DNA of 64,000 bases from Mariniflexile gromovii (GCF_017814435.1 NZ_JAGJCB010000002.1:1-64000); one strand, 5' to 3'; shown: positions 18,452 to 29,000, counted from the stretch's first letter. Translations and numbers: made by a program. Notes: generated by a model from the sequence alone, not told the origin.

Positions 18452-19138
18452 ATGAGGCATTTAACCATATTAATATTAAGCATCTTAACCATTCAATTTA
18501 GCCATTCTCAAATTAACGAATTAGGTGTATTTGTAGGAGGCAGTAATTTTGTAGGAGATGTTGGTGCTACAGATTTTATTAACCCCAACACTCCAACGCT
18601 TGGCATTCTGTATAAATGGAACAGAAGCCCCAGACATGCTTGGAGAGTTTCATTATTGTACTCCGATTTAAAAGCATATGATAGCAAGTCGGATGATCCA
18701 CGTCGTATAGAAAGAGATTATTCTTTTGACTCCAATCTCTTAGAAATTTCTGCGGGTATGGAATTCACTTTTATGGATTTCAACTTACATTCTGGCCATA
18801 CCATTGGAACACCCTATTTATTTGCAGGACTATCTGCCGCCCGTCATCAAAATTATTATTACTTTAATGGCAATCAAACCGCCGAAAACACTTATGGCTG
18901 GGCATTCGGAATCCCTATGGCTTTGGGTTATAAAACAAATTTTTTAGGGAATATCATTTTAGGCGTTGAAGTTGGTGCGCGCTATACGTTTTCAGATGCT
19001 ATTGATGGTAATTTACCAAATGAAGCAAACCATCAACAATACCGATTTGGTAACATAAATAATAACGACTGGTATGTATTTTCAGGCATTACCTTAACCT
19101 ATACATTTGGAGAAAAACCATGTTATTGTGTAAATTAA
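18452..19138 (+). CDS. DUF6089-family exported beta-barrel-like protein
   Basis: The 228-residue protein has a signal peptide (MRHLTILILSILTIQFSHS) and a repeated aromatic/glycine beta-strand pattern (FVGGSNFVGDVG, WRVSLLYSDLKAYDS, LFAGLSAARHQNYYYF, GVEVGARYTFSDAID) ending in a terminal aromatic strand, consistent with a small outer-membrane barrel. The family sits upstream of uppS and bamA in flavobacteria. Only 1 nt separates it from uppS. Function is unknown; a role in envelope assembly is inferred from position. Confidence 0.8.
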   Translation: MRHLTILILSILTIQFSHSQINELGVFVGGSNFVGDVGATDFINPNTPTLGILYKWNRSPRHAWRVSLLYSDLKAYDSKSDDPRRIERDYSFDSNLLEISAGMEFTFMDFNLHSGHTIGTPYLFAGLSAARHQNYYYFNGNQTAENTYGWAFGIPMALGYKTNFLGNIILGVEVGARYTFSDAIDGNLPNEANHQQYRFGNINNNDWYVFSGITLTYTFGEKPCYCVN

Positions 19139-19139
19139 A

Positions 19140-19880
19140 ATGGATTTAAAGGAAGAAGTATTAAGCAAAAACTTACCAAAACACATTGCCATTATCATGG
19201 ATGGTAATGGGCGTTGGGCAAAACAACAGGGCATGATGCGGGCTTTTGGTCATGAAAATGGCACAAAATCGGTAAGAAAAACCGTTGAAGCCTGTGCTGA
19301 ACTTGGTGTTGAAAACCTAACGCTTTACGCATTTTCTACCGAAAACTGGAACCGACCAAAGCTTGAAGTACAAACTCTCATGAAACTTTTGGTTTCTTCA
19401 CTAAAAAAAGAAATTAAAACCCTGCAAGACAACAATATAAAACTCTCTGCTATAGGTAATTTAAACACCTTGCCTAAAAAAGTTTTTAAAGAACTTCACG
19501 AAGTTATAGAACAAACTAAAAACAATACCCGAATGACTTTAACCTTAGCTTTAAGCTATGGTTCTCGCGAAGAATTGCTAAATACTGTTAAAGAGATTAG
19601 TATTAAAGTTAAAAATAATATAATTTCGCTCGAAAAAATTGATGAATCAATTATTAATGAGCATCTTTACACGCGAAATTTACCAGATGTAGATTTGCTT
19701 ATCAGAACCAGTGGAGAACAACGAATAAGCAACTTTTTGCTTTGGCAAATTGCTTATGCCGAATTGTATTTTACTAGCGTATTATGGCCAGATTTTACAA
19801 AGCAACATTTGTATGAAGCTATTATTGAATATCAAAAAAGAGAACGACGATTTGGGAAAACAAGTGAACAACTTAGCTAA
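19140..19880 (+). CDS. uppS: Isoprenyl transferase (undecaprenyl diphosphate synthase)
   Basis: The 246-residue cis-prenyltransferase elongates farnesyl diphosphate to the C55 lipid carrier used for peptidoglycan and O-antigen. The IIMDGNGRWAKQQG motif (catalytic Asp near 20), YAFSTENWNRP near 60, and DLLIRTSGEQRISNFLLWQIAYAELYF near 185-211 are all present. It overlaps the beginning of the bamA reading frame. The operon with BamA and OmpH is standard in Bacteroidota. Confidence 0.96.
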   Translation: MDLKEEVLSKNLPKHIAIIMDGNGRWAKQQGMMRAFGHENGTKSVRKTVEACAELGVENLTLYAFSTENWNRPKLEVQTLMKLLVSSLKKEIKTLQDNNIKLSAIGNLNTLPKKVFKELHEVIEQTKNNTRMTLTLALSYGSREELLNTVKEISIKVKNNIISLEKIDESIINEHLYTRNLPDVDLLIRTSGEQRISNFLLWQIAYAELYFTSVLWPDFTKQHLYEAIIEYQKRERRFGKTSEQLS

Positions 19881-19890
19881 TATTTTATCT

Positions 19891-22428
19891 TTGACAACAT
19901 TTTTAAAACACACTATTGCAGCATTACTTTTAATAAGTAGCATTAGTATTCAAGCACAAGATTTACCATATAGCAACGGTAAAAAATACATTTTAGGAGA
20001 AGTTACTGTTTCTGGAAACACCTCGTTTAGCGAACAAACCATTATTACTTACTCGGGTTTAAGCAAAGGAAAAGAAATGTCTATCCCTGGAGAAGACATT
20101 GGCAATGCCATTAAAAAGCTTTGGAATTCAAAATTATTTAACGATATCGAGATCTACATTACCAAAATTGAAGGTAATGTTGCCCATTTGGAAATTAGGT
20201 TGTCCGATCTTCCTCAACTTAACGAATTAAAAATTAATGGTGTAAAAAAAGGCAAACACGAAGGTATCATTAAAGACACCAAATTAAATAAAGGTGTAAA
20301 AGTTACCGAAAACCTAATTACTACCACAAAAAATTTCCTTAATAAAAAATACAAAAAAGAAGGTTACTTAAACTCTAAAGTACATATTAATACTATTGAA
20401 GTTAAAGATTCTACACCAACAGCCAGAGTTAATATGGTACTTAATATTGACAAAGGAGAAAAAGTAAAAATAAAAGACATTGTGTTTAGTGGTAACGAGA
20501 TATTAAGTGATAAATATCTGCGTAGAAGCATGAAAGGCACTAAAAAAATAAACCGTATCCGTATATTGAAACGCTCTAAATTTATAGATTCGGCTTACCA
20601 AGCAGATTTAGGTCATATTGTAGAAACGTACAAAGAGAATGGTTATAGAGATGCCCGTATTTTATCGGATAGCATTGTTTATAACGACAACAAAACCATC
20701 TCTTTACATATAGCTGTTCACGAAGGTACACAATATACCTTTGGAGACATTACATTTATTGGCAACACAGTTTACAGCAACGAATATTTAAGCAGAATGT
20801 TGCGCATCAATAAAGGAGATACGTATAATGGAGTTTTGTTACAAAAACGCATTGAAGACAAAAGTAAACCAGATGCTTTTGACATAACGAATGAATACCA
20901 AAACCATGGCTATTTATTTTCAAGTATCAGTCCAGTTGAGGTAAGCGCTGCCAATAATGTTATAGACATGGAAATTAGAATAGCCGAAGGGAAACCTGCA
21001 TATTTTAACGACGTGTCCGTAGTTGGTAACGATAAAACAAACGATCACGTTATATACCGCGAAATAAGAACGCGCCCAGGGCAATTATACAGTAAAGCCA
21101 ATGTAGTGCGTACCGTTAGGGAGTTGGGACAATTAGGATTTTTTGATGCACAGGAAATATCACCAAACTTCAACAATCCAAACCCAAATGAAGGTACTAT
21201 CGATATGGAATACTCGGTAAAAGAAACTGGGTCTAGCCAAATTGAATTACAAGGTGGTTACGGTGGTGGCGGTTTTATTGGAACTTTAGGACTATCGTTC
21301 AATAACTTTTCCATTAAAGATATTTTCAAAAAAGATGCTTACAAACCAATCCCAATGGGTGATGGCCAAAAATTAGCATTACGTTTACAAGCCAGTCGTT
21401 TTTACCAAACATACAGTTTCTCATTTTCTGAGCCTTGGTTAGGTGGAAAACGCCCTGTACAGTTTTCTACATCGTTATCGCATACCAAACAGTTTTTATA
21501 CAATTATCAAACTGGAAATGCTGATAAAGACAAAAGTTTCAACATTACAGGTATCACTTTTGGTTTAGCAAAACGTTTACAGGTTCCAGATGATTATTTT
21601 GTACTATCGCAAGCCATTAGTTTCCAACGTTACGATTTAAATAACTATAACACTGGTTTATTTACATTTGGTAATGGTTATGCAAATAACTTATCGTACA
21701 CCATTGGTTTAGGAAGAAACAACACCAGTGTAGATCCTATTTACCCAACAGCTGGTTCTAATTTTAATGTTACTGCTAAATTATCAATTCCTTACTCCTT
21801 GTTTGATGGTGTAGATTACAAAGCTTTGAGGGAAGAAAGAAATGGACTTACTAATACAGATGCAAGATCTGCTGTAATAGACCAACAGTTTTACAAATGG
21901 TTAGAATTTTATAAAGTAAAATTCAAAGGCGAATGGTATACCCAGATAGCAAAAGATTTAGTTTTAAAACCAACTACAGAATTCGGTTTCCTTGGTGCCT
22001 ACAATAATGATAGAGGCGTTATTCCTTTCGAGCGTTACTTTCTTGGTGGCGATGGTTTAGGAACCTATAGTTTAGATGGTAGAGAAGCCATTGCTTTGCG
22101 TGGTTACCCAAACCAATCGTTATCCGATAACGATGGAGGTACTATTTACAATAAATTCTCTTTAGAACTTCGTTACCCTATCACATTAAAAGCTTCAGCA
22201 AAAATTTATGCCTTAGGCTTTTTAGAAGGTGGTGCATCCTATAATAACTTTAGAGATTACAACCCTTTTGATATTAAACGTTCAGCAGGTTTAGGTATTC
22301 GCATCTTTATGCCAGCGTTCGGATTGTTAGGAATCGACTTTGGTTATGGATTCGACCCTCTAGAAACTTTGGGTGAAACTACAAGTCATGGATGGGAAAC
22401 TCATTTCATAATTGGGCAACAATTTTAA
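19891..22428 (+). CDS. bamA: Outer-membrane protein assembly factor BamA
   Basis: The protein inserts outer-membrane barrels. Five periplasmic POTRA domains (first at about GKKYILGEVTVSGNTSFSEQTI, last at AYFNDVSVVGNDKTNDHVIYREIRTRPG) precede a 16-strand barrel with the final EGF-like aromatic strand ending in HFIIGQQF. The frame is open from 19750 inside uppS, but the signal peptide begins much later (LKHTIAALLLISSISIQAQ). TTG at 19891 is the most likely start, 10 nt after the uppS stop. TTG at 19852 or GTG at 19864 are alternatives. No ATG fits, so the gene uses a non-ATG start. Confidence 0.9.
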   Translation: MTTFLKHTIAALLLISSISIQAQDLPYSNGKKYILGEVTVSGNTSFSEQTIITYSGLSKGKEMSIPGEDIGNAIKKLWNSKLFNDIEIYITKIEGNVAHLEIRLSDLPQLNELKINGVKKGKHEGIIKDTKLNKGVKVTENLITTTKNFLNKKYKKEGYLNSKVHINTIEVKDSTPTARVNMVLNIDKGEKVKIKDIVFSGNEILSDKYLRRSMKGTKKINRIRILKRSKFIDSAYQADLGHIVETYKENGYRDARILSDSIVYNDNKTISLHIAVHEGTQYTFGDITFIGNTVYSNEYLSRMLRINKGDTYNGVLLQKRIEDKSKPDAFDITNEYQNHGYLFSSISPVEVSAANNVIDMEIRIAEGKPAYFNDVSVVGNDKTNDHVIYREIRTRPGQLYSKANVVRTVRELGQLGFFDAQEISPNFNNPNPNEGTIDMEYSVKETGSSQIELQGGYGGGGFIGTLGLSFNNFSIKDIFKKDAYKPIPMGDGQKLALRLQASRFYQTYSFSFSEPWLGGKRPVQFSTSLSHTKQFLYNYQTGNADKDKSFNITGITFGLAKRLQVPDDYFVLSQAISFQRYDLNNYNTGLFTFGNGYANNLSYTIGLGRNNTSVDPIYPTAGSNFNVTAKLSIPYSLFDGVDYKALREERNGLTNTDARSAVIDQQFYKWLEFYKVKFKGEWYTQIAKDLVLKPTTEFGFLGAYNNDRGVIPFERYFLGGDGLGTYSLDGREAIALRGYPNQSLSDNDGGTIYNKFSLELRYPITLKASAKIYALGFLEGGASYNNFRDYNPFDIKRSAGLGIRIFMPAFGLLGIDFGYGFDPLETLGETTSHGWETHFIIGQQF

Positions 22429-22553
22429 TTTGGCACGATTTTTTCTAATAACACTTTAATGATTTGAATGCCAAATAAAATTTTTAAGATTATATTTCGT
22501 TAATTTTGAAATGAGCAAGCTAAAATTTTTATTTAATCTGAAAATGTTTAATT

Positions 22554-22701
22554 TGCGAGTTGCATCTGACAATTGAAAAATAACAAAATCAATCAGATGA
22601 AAATATAATTTTAAAAAAAATGGCAGAATCAAAAAACTATAGAAATATTTTATGCGAATTGCATCTGTCATATAAAAACGATAAACACAAACAGATGAAA
22701 A
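22554..22701 (+). repeat. Duplicated ompH leader, two copies about 99 bp apart
   Basis: TGCGAGTTGCATCTG at 22554-22568 recurs as TGCGAATTGCATCTG at 22653-22667, and CAGATGAAAA at 22594-22603 recurs at 22692-22701. In each copy CATCTG can pair with the CAGATG that contains an ATG. The first ATG opens a frame of only three codons (Met-Lys-Ile-stop), so it looks like a decayed first gene start. Confidence 0.7.
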
Positions 22702-23702
22702 ATAACGTTCTTTTTTTACTGACATTAGTTTTTATGGTATCCCTTTCGGCTCAGGCGCAACGTAGTGTACGAATTGGATATATAGATACCGAGTTTATTT
22801 TAGAGAATATTCCAGAATACCAAGAAGCCACCGCACAATTAAATGAAAAAGCTGGCAAATGGAAAAACGATATTGATGCGCAATTAAGCACCATTGAACA
22901 AAAACGAAAAGCCTTAAGCAATGAAAAAGCACTTTTAACCAAAGAACTTATTGATGAACGCGAAGAGGATATTGATTTTGAAGAAAAGGAAATTTTAGAC
23001 TATCAGCAAAAGCGTTTTGGACCCAATGGCGATTTGTTCATTCAAAAAAGACAATTGATGCAACCCATTCAAGACCAAATTTTTGCAGCGGTTCAAGATA
23101 TGGCAGCAACAAAACAGTACGATTTTATTTTTGATAAATCATCGGATGCTGTGATGCTTTATTCAGCAAAACAATTTGATTTAAGCGATCAAATAATACG
23201 AAGCATTACAAGAAGCGCCAAACGTACCCAAGCACAAAGCAAAGCGGAACGTAAGGCTGCCGAAAGTGAAGAACTAGTGCCAGAAATTAATTATGAACTA
23301 GAAGCGCGTGAAAAAGCATTGGAAGAGAAAAAAGCAGAACGTGAAAGTGCTGTTGAAAAACGCCGACAAGAAATTTTAGATGCCCGTGCAGCAAAAGTAA
23401 AGGAAGCTGAAGAGAAGCGTCAAAAAATATTGGAAGAACGCGAAAAAGCAAAACAAGATAAGTTGGATGAAAGAAAAACAACCAACGAACCAGAAGTAAA
23501 AGTAGAGGATACAGCGAAACCTGTTGAAACAAAAACTGAAGCATCAGCTCAAGTTGAAGAAGTAAAAACACAGGCGCAACTTATTGAAGAAAACAGACAA
23601 AAAAAATTAGCCGAAAGAGAAGCTAGAAAAAAAGAATTGGAAGAAAGAAAAAGGAAAATTCTTGAAGAACGCCAAAAGGCAAAAGACAGCATAAACAATT
23701 AA
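22695..23702 (+). CDS. OmpH/Skp-family periplasmic chaperone with long coiled-coil tail
   Basis: From ATG 22695 the protein has 335 residues: a signal peptide (MKNNVLFLLTLVFMVSLSAQAQ), an OmpH/Skp domain (VRIGYIDTEFILENIPEYQEA to SDQIIRSI) and an extra tail of about 150 residues made of K/E/R-rich coiled coil (KAEREAARK-like repeats). Skp holdases escort unfolded outer-membrane proteins to BamA, encoded just upstream. An earlier in-frame ATG at 22620 would put 25 residues before the signal peptide and is rejected. The tail is far longer than in the second copy at 23734. Confidence 0.9.
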   Translation: MKNNVLFLLTLVFMVSLSAQAQRSVRIGYIDTEFILENIPEYQEATAQLNEKAGKWKNDIDAQLSTIEQKRKALSNEKALLTKELIDEREEDIDFEEKEILDYQQKRFGPNGDLFIQKRQLMQPIQDQIFAAVQDMAATKQYDFIFDKSSDAVMLYSAKQFDLSDQIIRSITRSAKRTQAQSKAERKAAESEELVPEINYELEAREKALEEKKAERESAVEKRRQEILDARAAKVKEAEEKRQKILEEREKAKQDKLDERKTTNEPEVKVEDTAKPVETKTEASAQVEEVKTQAQLIEENRQKKLAEREARKKELEERKRKILEERQKAKDSINN

Positions 23703-23733
23703 AACAATTATAACACATTAATACTATTTAAAA

Positions 23734-24240
23734 ATGAAACAATTAAAAACCCTTTTATTAGCAACTGCATTATGTATTGGAACTGTTAGTTTCTCTAACG
23801 CCCAAAGCAAAATTGCTCATATAAATACCCAAGAATTAATTACGGCTATGCCAGAAATGAAAGAAGCCCAAAAGCAACTGGAAACCTTAAGCAAAACCTA
23901 TCAAACAGACATGCAAAGTTCTTACACAGAATTTCAAACATTGTTAAAACAATACGAAGCAGAAGCTGCTACTAAAACTGAAGATGAAAATGCTAAAAGA
24001 GGTCAAGAAATTCAAGAAAAACAACAACGTATTCAACAATTTCAAGCAGACGCTCAAAAAGATTTACAGAAAAAAGAAATGGATTTGCTACAACCAATTA
24101 CCGAAAAAGCAAAAGCTGCTATCTTAAAAGTTGGTAGAGCTCAAGGTTTTGATTATGTATTGGACGCTTCTCAAGGTGTTACTATTTTAGCTGATGGTAA
24201 AAACTTATTAGATGACGTTAAGAAAGAATTAGGCATCTAA
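23734..24240 (+). CDS. OmpH/Skp-family periplasmic chaperone
   Basis: The 168-residue protein, close to the standard Skp length, has the signal peptide MKQLKTLLLATALCIGTVSFSNAQ, then KIAHINTQELITAMPEMKEAQ and a long coiled coil (about 40-120) forming the jellyfish tentacle, closing with FDYVLDASQGVTIL. It lies 31 nt behind the longer paralogue. Tandem ompH genes after bamA are standard in the group. Confidence 0.94.
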   Translation: MKQLKTLLLATALCIGTVSFSNAQSKIAHINTQELITAMPEMKEAQKQLETLSKTYQTDMQSSYTEFQTLLKQYEAEAATKTEDENAKRGQEIQEKQQRIQQFQADAQKDLQKKEMDLLQPITEKAKAAILKVGRAQGFDYVLDASQGVTILADGKNLLDDVKKELGI

Positions 24241-24324
24241 ATATTTAAATGAAATTCCAAAAGAGCAAAAAAAACCAAATTCCATAAATGCGCAAGCATT
24301 GTGAATTAAAAAATAAAATTACTA

Positions 24325-24357
24325 AAAGCTGTCTTTTACAAGGCAGCTTTTTTATTT
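24325..24357 (+). terminator. Terminator of the envelope operon
   Basis: The stem AAAGCTGTCTT/AAGGCAGCTTT (one G-T pair) has a 4-nt loop and a T-rich tail. The remainder of the gap to murI holds a partial GAGCGCAGTC-family repeat near 24366. Confidence 0.85.
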
Positions 24358-24457
24358 TTGTTATGGTCCGTTCAAGCGCAGTCAAAAAACTTTAACCCTT
24401 TTAAATTAAAAACATCGCTTCTGCCCTATATAGGACCAACTAGTTAACCTAAAGCTT

Positions 24458-25237
24458 ATGAGCAAACAACCTATTGGCATTTTCGATTCTGGAGTTGGTG
24501 GCACTTCTGTTTGGAAAGAAATTCATTTGCTATTGCCTAACGAAAACACCCTATATTTAGCCGATAGTGCCAATGCGCCTTATGGTTTAAAATCGAAACA
24601 AACCATTATAAACCTCAGCATTAAAAATGTAGAATACCTTATTAACCAAGGTTGCAAAATTATAGTAGTGGCTTGCAACACCGCTACTACCAATGCTATT
24701 TATGCACTAAGGGAAGTTTATAACATTCCCATTATAGGTATAGAGCCCGCTATAAAACCGGCAGCATTGAATACCCAAACAAAGGCGGTGGGTATTTTGG
24801 CTACCAAAGGAACACTGTCTAGCGAGTTGTTCCATAAAACAACCGATTTGTTTGCCAGCAACATTACCGTTATTGAACGTATAGGCGAAGGTATTGTAGA
24901 ACTTATTGAAAGTGGCGATTTGTATTCTGATGCCATGAAAAACTTACTGAAACTGTATTTACAACCTATGATTGATGCCAATATCGATTATTTGGTGTTG
25001 GGCTGCACCCATTACCCCTATTTAATGCCTTTATTAATTGAATTGCTTCCAAACCATGTTAAAATTATAGATTCGGGCGAAGCAGTAGCAAGACAAACCA
25101 AAGCCATTTTAGAGAAAAACGATTTGTTAAACACAAGTGTAGCAAAAGGAAACTGCCAATTTTTTACAAACGGAAAAACCGAGGTTTTAGCATCGCTTTT
25201 AGATAATCATTTTAAGGTTGAATTTCTGAATTTTTAA
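24458..25237 (+). CDS. murI: Glutamate racemase
   Basis: The 259-residue enzyme makes D-glutamate for peptidoglycan. Catalytic residues are visible: Asp10 in IFDSGVGG, Cys73 in VACNTATTNA and Cys183 in LGCTHYPYL, plus the GIEPAIKPA strand. Length is normal. It stands as a single gene after the OmpH operon, grouped with other envelope functions. Confidence 0.96.
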   Translation: MSKQPIGIFDSGVGGTSVWKEIHLLLPNENTLYLADSANAPYGLKSKQTIINLSIKNVEYLINQGCKIIVVACNTATTNAIYALREVYNIPIIGIEPAIKPAALNTQTKAVGILATKGTLSSELFHKTTDLFASNITVIERIGEGIVELIESGDLYSDAMKNLLKLYLQPMIDANIDYLVLGCTHYPYLMPLLIELLPNHVKIIDSGEAVARQTKAILEKNDLLNTSVAKGNCQFFTNGKTEVLASLLDNHFKVEFLNF

Positions 25238-25260
25238 TTGAATCTAAAACAGTCGTAATT

Positions 25261-25340
25261 GGGCGTTCCCCTATCGGGTCGGGCTATCCATTGCAATCTT
25301 TTTAAAACACGTCATAGCGATGGTACGACGAAGCAATCTG
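25261..25340. repeat. Two dispersed repeats (GGGCGTT and GCAATCTG families)
   Basis: GGGCGTTCCCCTATCGGGTC at 25261-25280 is a partial copy of the element at 57409-57494 and 63524-63610. CGTCATAGCGATGGTACGAC at 25310-25329, ending in AAGCAATCTG, is a copy of the family also at 37219, 37321 and 57499. The gap to the deacetylase shows nothing else. Confidence 0.75.
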
Positions 25341-25427
25341 CTAATAATCAGTTCTAATATAAATTTAGTTTTTTTATTTTTTTAAAAAGGATGCCGCTAC
25401 AAATGCGTAGCATTCAGTTATAAATAT

Positions 25428-26093
25428 TCAATGCAAAACTTCAAATGTAAACCCTTTTTCAGTAAAATATTCCAATACTTTTGGTAAAGCGAATTCCATA
25501 TTTCTTGATGCTTTTACGCTATCATGAAATACAATAATACTACCATTTGTAGCATTTGAAGTCACATTTTTTAAGCAGGTTTCCTTACTTACATCTTTTT
25601 CCCAATCAAAAGAAAGCACGTCCCACATAATTATTTTATAACCCAACTCTAAAAGCGCCTTCCCTTGTTTGTGCGTAATTTGACCATAAGGAGGACGGAA
25701 GAGGTTTATGATTGACGATTGACGATTGACGAACTTGGAATTTGGAATTTGATTATTGATTGTCTTTTCAGCTTCAGCAATATTTTTAAGATACTCGGTT
25801 GCCTTTGTTTTCCATCCTTTTAAATGGTTTTGGGTGTGGTTGCCTATGGCATGTCCTTCATTTAAAATATTTTGGAAAATATCAGGATGCTTTTCCACAT
25901 TGTTTCCAATGCAAAAAAAAGTAGCTTTAGCATTGTAAGCTTTTAAGGTATTTAAAACCCAGTTGGTAATTTCTGGTGTAGGGCCATCATCAAAAGTTAG
26001 GTAGATTACCTTATCATCCGTTGCGATGTCCCAAACATAGTTTGGGAACATCTTTTTGGCAACCAATGGTGTTTTTACAGGTACTAAGGTCAT
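25428..26093 (-). CDS. Polysaccharide deacetylase (NodB-like)
   Basis: The 221-residue carbohydrate esterase 4 fold protein has TFDDGP at 33-38 (Asp35 base and Asp36 metal ligand), His86 and His90 as metal ligands in HTQNH, and RPPYG at 133-137. It removes N-acetyl groups from a glycan. Residues about 112-131 (NNQIPNSKFVNRQSSIIN) sit exactly on a repetitive DNA stretch (25709-25762) and look like an inserted repeat kept in frame. It starts 3 nt after the DUF2723 gene stop, so the two are cotranscribed. No signal peptide was seen. Confidence 0.9.
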   Translation of the reverse strand: MTLVPVKTPLVAKKMFPNYVWDIATDDKVIYLTFDDGPTPEITNWVLNTLKAYNAKATFFCIGNNVEKHPDIFQNILNEGHAIGNHTQNHLKGWKTKATEYLKNIAEAEKTINNQIPNSKFVNRQSSIINLFRPPYGQITHKQGKALLELGYKIIMWDVLSFDWEKDVSKETCLKNVTSNATNGSIIVFHDSVKASRNMEFALPKVLEYFTEKGFTFEVLH

Positions 26094-26096
26094 GCC

Positions 26097-29000
26097 TTAC
26101 TCCGTTGTTAAATCAATACTGTCTGATGTTGGAAAATCTACTTCTGTATTGGGAACAAAATCCTCTTCTTCTGATTGATCTCCGTAAAAGTGTTTGAACA
26201 ACATTAAGTTGTTGTTGAAAATATCACCTTCCGTTTCAGCAAAATCAAGGTCGTATTTCACTAAAACATTTATTAAGCCTTTATAGCGTTCAATATCGGT
26301 ATAGATATCTTCAAACAAGCGTTCTTGGTCATCCTTTTTCAATTTGCTGTAGTAGTTCAAATTTTCCTGATATTTTTTTGCAACCTCTTTAAATAATTTT
26401 CGGGCCTTTTCCTTATTTCCTACTTCATAATAAGCACTGATATAAGGTTCTAAAAGCGTGTAATATCCAAAATATTCTACAGGCATGTTGGTCATAGCTA
26501 TGTCTGCTATTTCTTCAGCTTTATCAAGTTTCTCTTCGGTAAGTAGCTGTTCGATTAATCGGGCTAAATTGCCTCTATACGTTATGGAGTTTTTACGTGT
26601 TTCTGGGTCGTGATATATATCTGGACTACCACTATTACCCCAATCCCATTTTTTAACTTTATTGTACATAAGTTCACTATCTACACGTCCCATATCAAAA
26701 GGGTTTGCTTTATCTACAGGCGTTTTTATTGGCACCAATTTGTAGCACATACCATCAAGCTGTAAATAGTCTTTCATCCAAATATAATCGTCGTCGCCAA
26801 AACTTCCGCCCGTGAAATAAATAGGTCGTTTCCAGTCATTATTAGCAACAATATCAAGCATTAATAACCTATTTTTGTATAGAGCACCACCAGTTACTTT
26901 TATGTCTATATAAGGCACAATTTTATCGGCATCTTTGGGTTTTACAATACCATATTTTAAAGCGTTTTCTTTATTTACCGGAATTCTTAAAAACTCTGTA
27001 GGTAAATAAGCGGCATTCAAATCTTGTGGTCTTGCTTGTGCAATATCGTAACCTTTTTGTTCTAAAATATATTTATACTTGGTTTTAGGGTTATTACTTG
27101 CAATGAAATCCAAAAACTGTTTTACTCGAAGTGTATCTTTAACAACTGGTTCTATGATAATATAGTCGTTGGTACCATACTTATATAAATCGTGTGTTAA
27201 TTGAGATGGAATCGGGTCGCTTTCATAGGCTTTGCGCTTCATTTGGTCTATATACCAATCCGTTTGAAACAAGCTGGTATTTACCACACGCACATCGGTT
27301 CTATAACCTTCAATTTCTTGGGCATACCAAAGTGCAAACGTATCATTATCACCAATAGTGAATAAAATACCATCTTCTGCACAGGAATCCAAATACATTT
27401 TAGCCATAGATTTGGCAGTGTATTTATCAGATCTATCATGGTCGTCCCAATTATTAGCTGCTAAGATACCGGGAACCAATATTAAACAAACAACAGATAA
27501 CACTGGTGCTAAAATTCTCGGTGCAAGGTATTTCTTCAATAGGTCGAATAAGGCATAAACTCCAAATCCAATCCAAAGTGCAAACACATAAAACGACCCT
27601 ACTAATGAGTAATCGCGTTCGCGAGGTTCAAAAGGGCGTACATTGGTATACACTTGTATGGCTATCCCTGTAAAAAGGAAAAACACCAATAAAACCCAAA
27701 AAACGTTTTTGTTGATATTGAACAAAAAGAAAAAACCTATAAGCCCTAAAATAAGAGGCAACATATAGTAAGTGTTTCTTGCTTTGTTATTAAGCACATC
27801 ACTTGGTAAATTATCTTGAGACAAGCCTAAAAGCTTTTCATCCAATGGTTTTATACCGGTTATCCAATTGCCATGGTTGTCATATTTCCCTTGAATATCA
27901 TCTTGTCTTCCAGAGAAATTCCACATAAAATAACGCCAATACATAAACCCTAATTGATATTCAAACAAATATTTAACGTTACTTGCAAATGAAGGTGTTT
28001 CAATGTCAATATAATTTTTAAAACGCTTCAGGAAGTTGTTATAATCTTCATAATCTACAGCACCATTAGCTACATCATTTTTAAAATTAGCAATGGTAGT
28101 TCGCAAATCATTTTCCATTTGGTATTCGGGCTTTAGTTTAAAATCCAAATACCCCGAAAACATCATATAATTTTCGGCATGTTCTGCACTCCACATACGT
28201 GGTAAAAAAGAGGCGTGTTTATGGTTATAGTTTTGCTTTGCCTTTTTATAATCGTTTACAATAACGTATTTACCTTTAGCTTCGTCTTTTTCGTATTTAG
28301 GTTTATCGTCTACATAGGGTTCGTTTTCATCTAAATAAGCATATTGGTCTGTAAACTGAGGCCCATAAAACAAGTGCGTTTCAGGATACTGCTCTAAATT
28401 ATAGTATGCCAATAATTCTCTCGCACTCGATGGGTTGTTTTCATTAACAACTACATTGGCATTGGCGCGTATAGGAAGCATTAACCAGGTTGAAAACCCA
28501 ATAATAATAAAAGTGATACATAAAACACCTGTGTTAAGATGTACCATCCCTTTTTTACGTGTATAGTTTAATGAGTAATAAATAATGGCTACCAACAAAA
28601 TACCCGCAATAATAGACCCCGAATTAAAAGGAAGCCCAATAGAATTGACAAAGAAGATTTCTGATATACTGAATATTTTAAGGATGCTAGGTGCTAATAA
28701 TTTAAATATGAAAAGTAAAATTGCTACTGAAATAACATTCGCAATAATGAAGTTTTTAACGGTAATGGTTTTATAGTTTTTAAAGTAGTATATTAAACCA
28801 ATAGCAGGTATGGTTAACAAACCCATAAAATGCACCCCAAAAGAAAGCCCAATAATAAACGCAATTAAGATAAGCCAACGGTTACCACGTGGTTTATGCA
28901 TATCTTGTTCCCAACGAAGCCCAAGCCAAAACATAGCCGCCATAATTAAAGTAGCCATGGCATAAACCTCAGTTTCTACAGCGTTGAACCAAAACGAGTC

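Noticed and set aside
19750-19890. BamA start at the first ATG of its open frame
   Set aside because: It would add 47 residues encoded inside uppS before the signal peptide.
20000-22000. Strong depletion of GATC as a sign of long-standing Sau3AI-type restriction
   Set aside because: Several GATC sites occur in this stretch (for example near 20151, 20208, 21050, 21732 and 21866), close to what base composition predicts; a full count was not made.
22431-22446. Second sigma-54-like TTGGCACG site after bamA
   Set aside because: The -12 position is TC in a T run and no gene starts at a suitable distance.
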